Below are positions 6,065 through 6,172 of a DNA stretch of 6,172 nucleotides, piece after piece. The position numbers and the translations under genes are program-made. Source of the stretch: JBBQIY01 sp964618405 (GTDB lineage Bacteria > Verrucomicrobiota > Kiritimatiellia > RFP12 > UBA3636); the NCBI GenBank assembly GCA_964618405.1, contig CAZUAY010000239.1, forward strand, positions 1 through 6,172, written 5' to 3'. The notes beneath the pieces were generated by a model. That model made no database searches. It saw nothing but the letters and a program-made list of their open reading frames with translations, and was not told the DNA's origin. How positions within the stretch are numbered: position 1 is the stretch's first letter; every line of letters begins with the position of its first letter.

Positions 6065-6084
6065 GAAGCGAGGTGGGGCTCAGC
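6065..6084 (+). repeat. Direct repeat, copy 2
   Basis: This is the second copy of the sequence at 5835-5851, with TGG inserted in the G run. Just downstream, CGGCAAGCCG (6090-6099) equals the core of the palindromes between the two genes, but without their outer stem or the GTATGGAT tail. Confidence 0.55.
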
Positions 6085-6137
6085 CGTCTCGGCAAGCCGG
6101 GTGATGAGTGTGTAGTGCGTAGTTTCGTTTGAAAAAA

Positions 6138-6172
6138 CTTTGTCGTTAGCTTTGTCGCTAACTTTGTCGAAT
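6138..6172 (+). repeat. 12-bp tandem array reaching the right edge
   Basis: Units CTTTGTCGTTAG (6138-6149), CTTTGTCGCTAA (6150-6161) and the start of a third (6162-6172) are cut by the window end, so the array may be longer. Read on the minus strand in one frame it encodes degenerate Asp-Lys-Val-Ser tetrapeptides (DKVS, DKAN, DKVF). A linker or tail of a protein gene to the right is therefore possible, but the sequence alone does not show it. Confidence 0.7.

Larger units (their letters stand above)
5813..6172. other. Non-coding region upstream of the helicase
   Basis: No recognisable gene is visible in these 360 bases. From the helicase start rightwards they hold a leader of about 85 nt, a candidate promoter (5903-5932), a doubled 14-mer, a 43-nt imperfect hairpin, six heptads, one half of a split direct repeat and a 12-mer array that reaches the right edge. 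On the minus strand one frame stays open from the edge (6171) to a TGA at 5809 that overlaps the helicase ATG. It has no ATG in the window and its translation is mostly repeat-derived, so it is not annotated as a gene. Confidence 0.6.

Noticed and set aside
6090..6099. CGGCAAGCCG as a third copy of the intergenic palindromic unit
   Set aside because: Only the 10-bp core matches; the outer stem and the GTATGGAT tail are absent, so it is too short to call.

Overview
This 6,172-base window carries two complete protein genes, both on the minus strand. Read in the direction of transcription (right to left), they are a UvrD/Rep/PcrA-family superfamily 1 DNA helicase (5812 to 3821) and then a cobalamin-dependent methionine synthase, metH (3752 to 213). 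Both are housekeeping-type bacterial chromosomal genes. No tRNA, rRNA, CRISPR array, transposase or phage gene is visible. The organism is a bacterium of intermediate GC content. Neither gene has a Shine-Dalgarno sequence before its best start, and the intergenic DNA is rich in small palindromes and tandem repeats. The helicase wording resembles PVC-group (Verrucomicrobiota-like) relatives as I remember them, but this is a low-confidence guess and Acidobacteriota or others remain possible.

Layout by region. Positions 1-212 lie downstream of metH. They hold a small hairpin and a larger nested hairpin followed by nine T residues on the plus strand. This looks like a terminator for a convergent plus-strand gene lying off the left edge. 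Positions 213-3752 are metH, with all four modules (homocysteine, folate, cobalamin, reactivation) but an unusually compact reactivation module. Positions 3753-3820 separate the genes and are filled by two copies of a short palindromic element that differ by a compensatory base-pair change. Positions 3821-5812 are the helicase. It is interrupted by a 10-N assembly gap that can be closed by reasoning from the sequence. Positions 5813-6172 are a non-coding upstream region. It has a plausible promoter for the helicase and a mosaic of repeats: a doubled 14-mer, a 43-nt hairpin, six heptads, a split direct repeat and a 12-mer tandem array running off the right edge.

How the genes work together. 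They are co-directional and only 68 nt apart, so co-transcription from the promoter near 5900-5932 is possible. I see no functional link between DNA unwinding and methionine synthesis. No cobalamin or SAM riboswitch sits in the short gap before metH. The most unusual points are the departures of the MetH reactivation domain from the E. coli AdoMet-contact residues, the paired palindromes abutting the helicase stop codon, and the metH stop codon lying inside a heptad sequence also found upstream of the helicase. I did not find a convincing new multi-gene system here.
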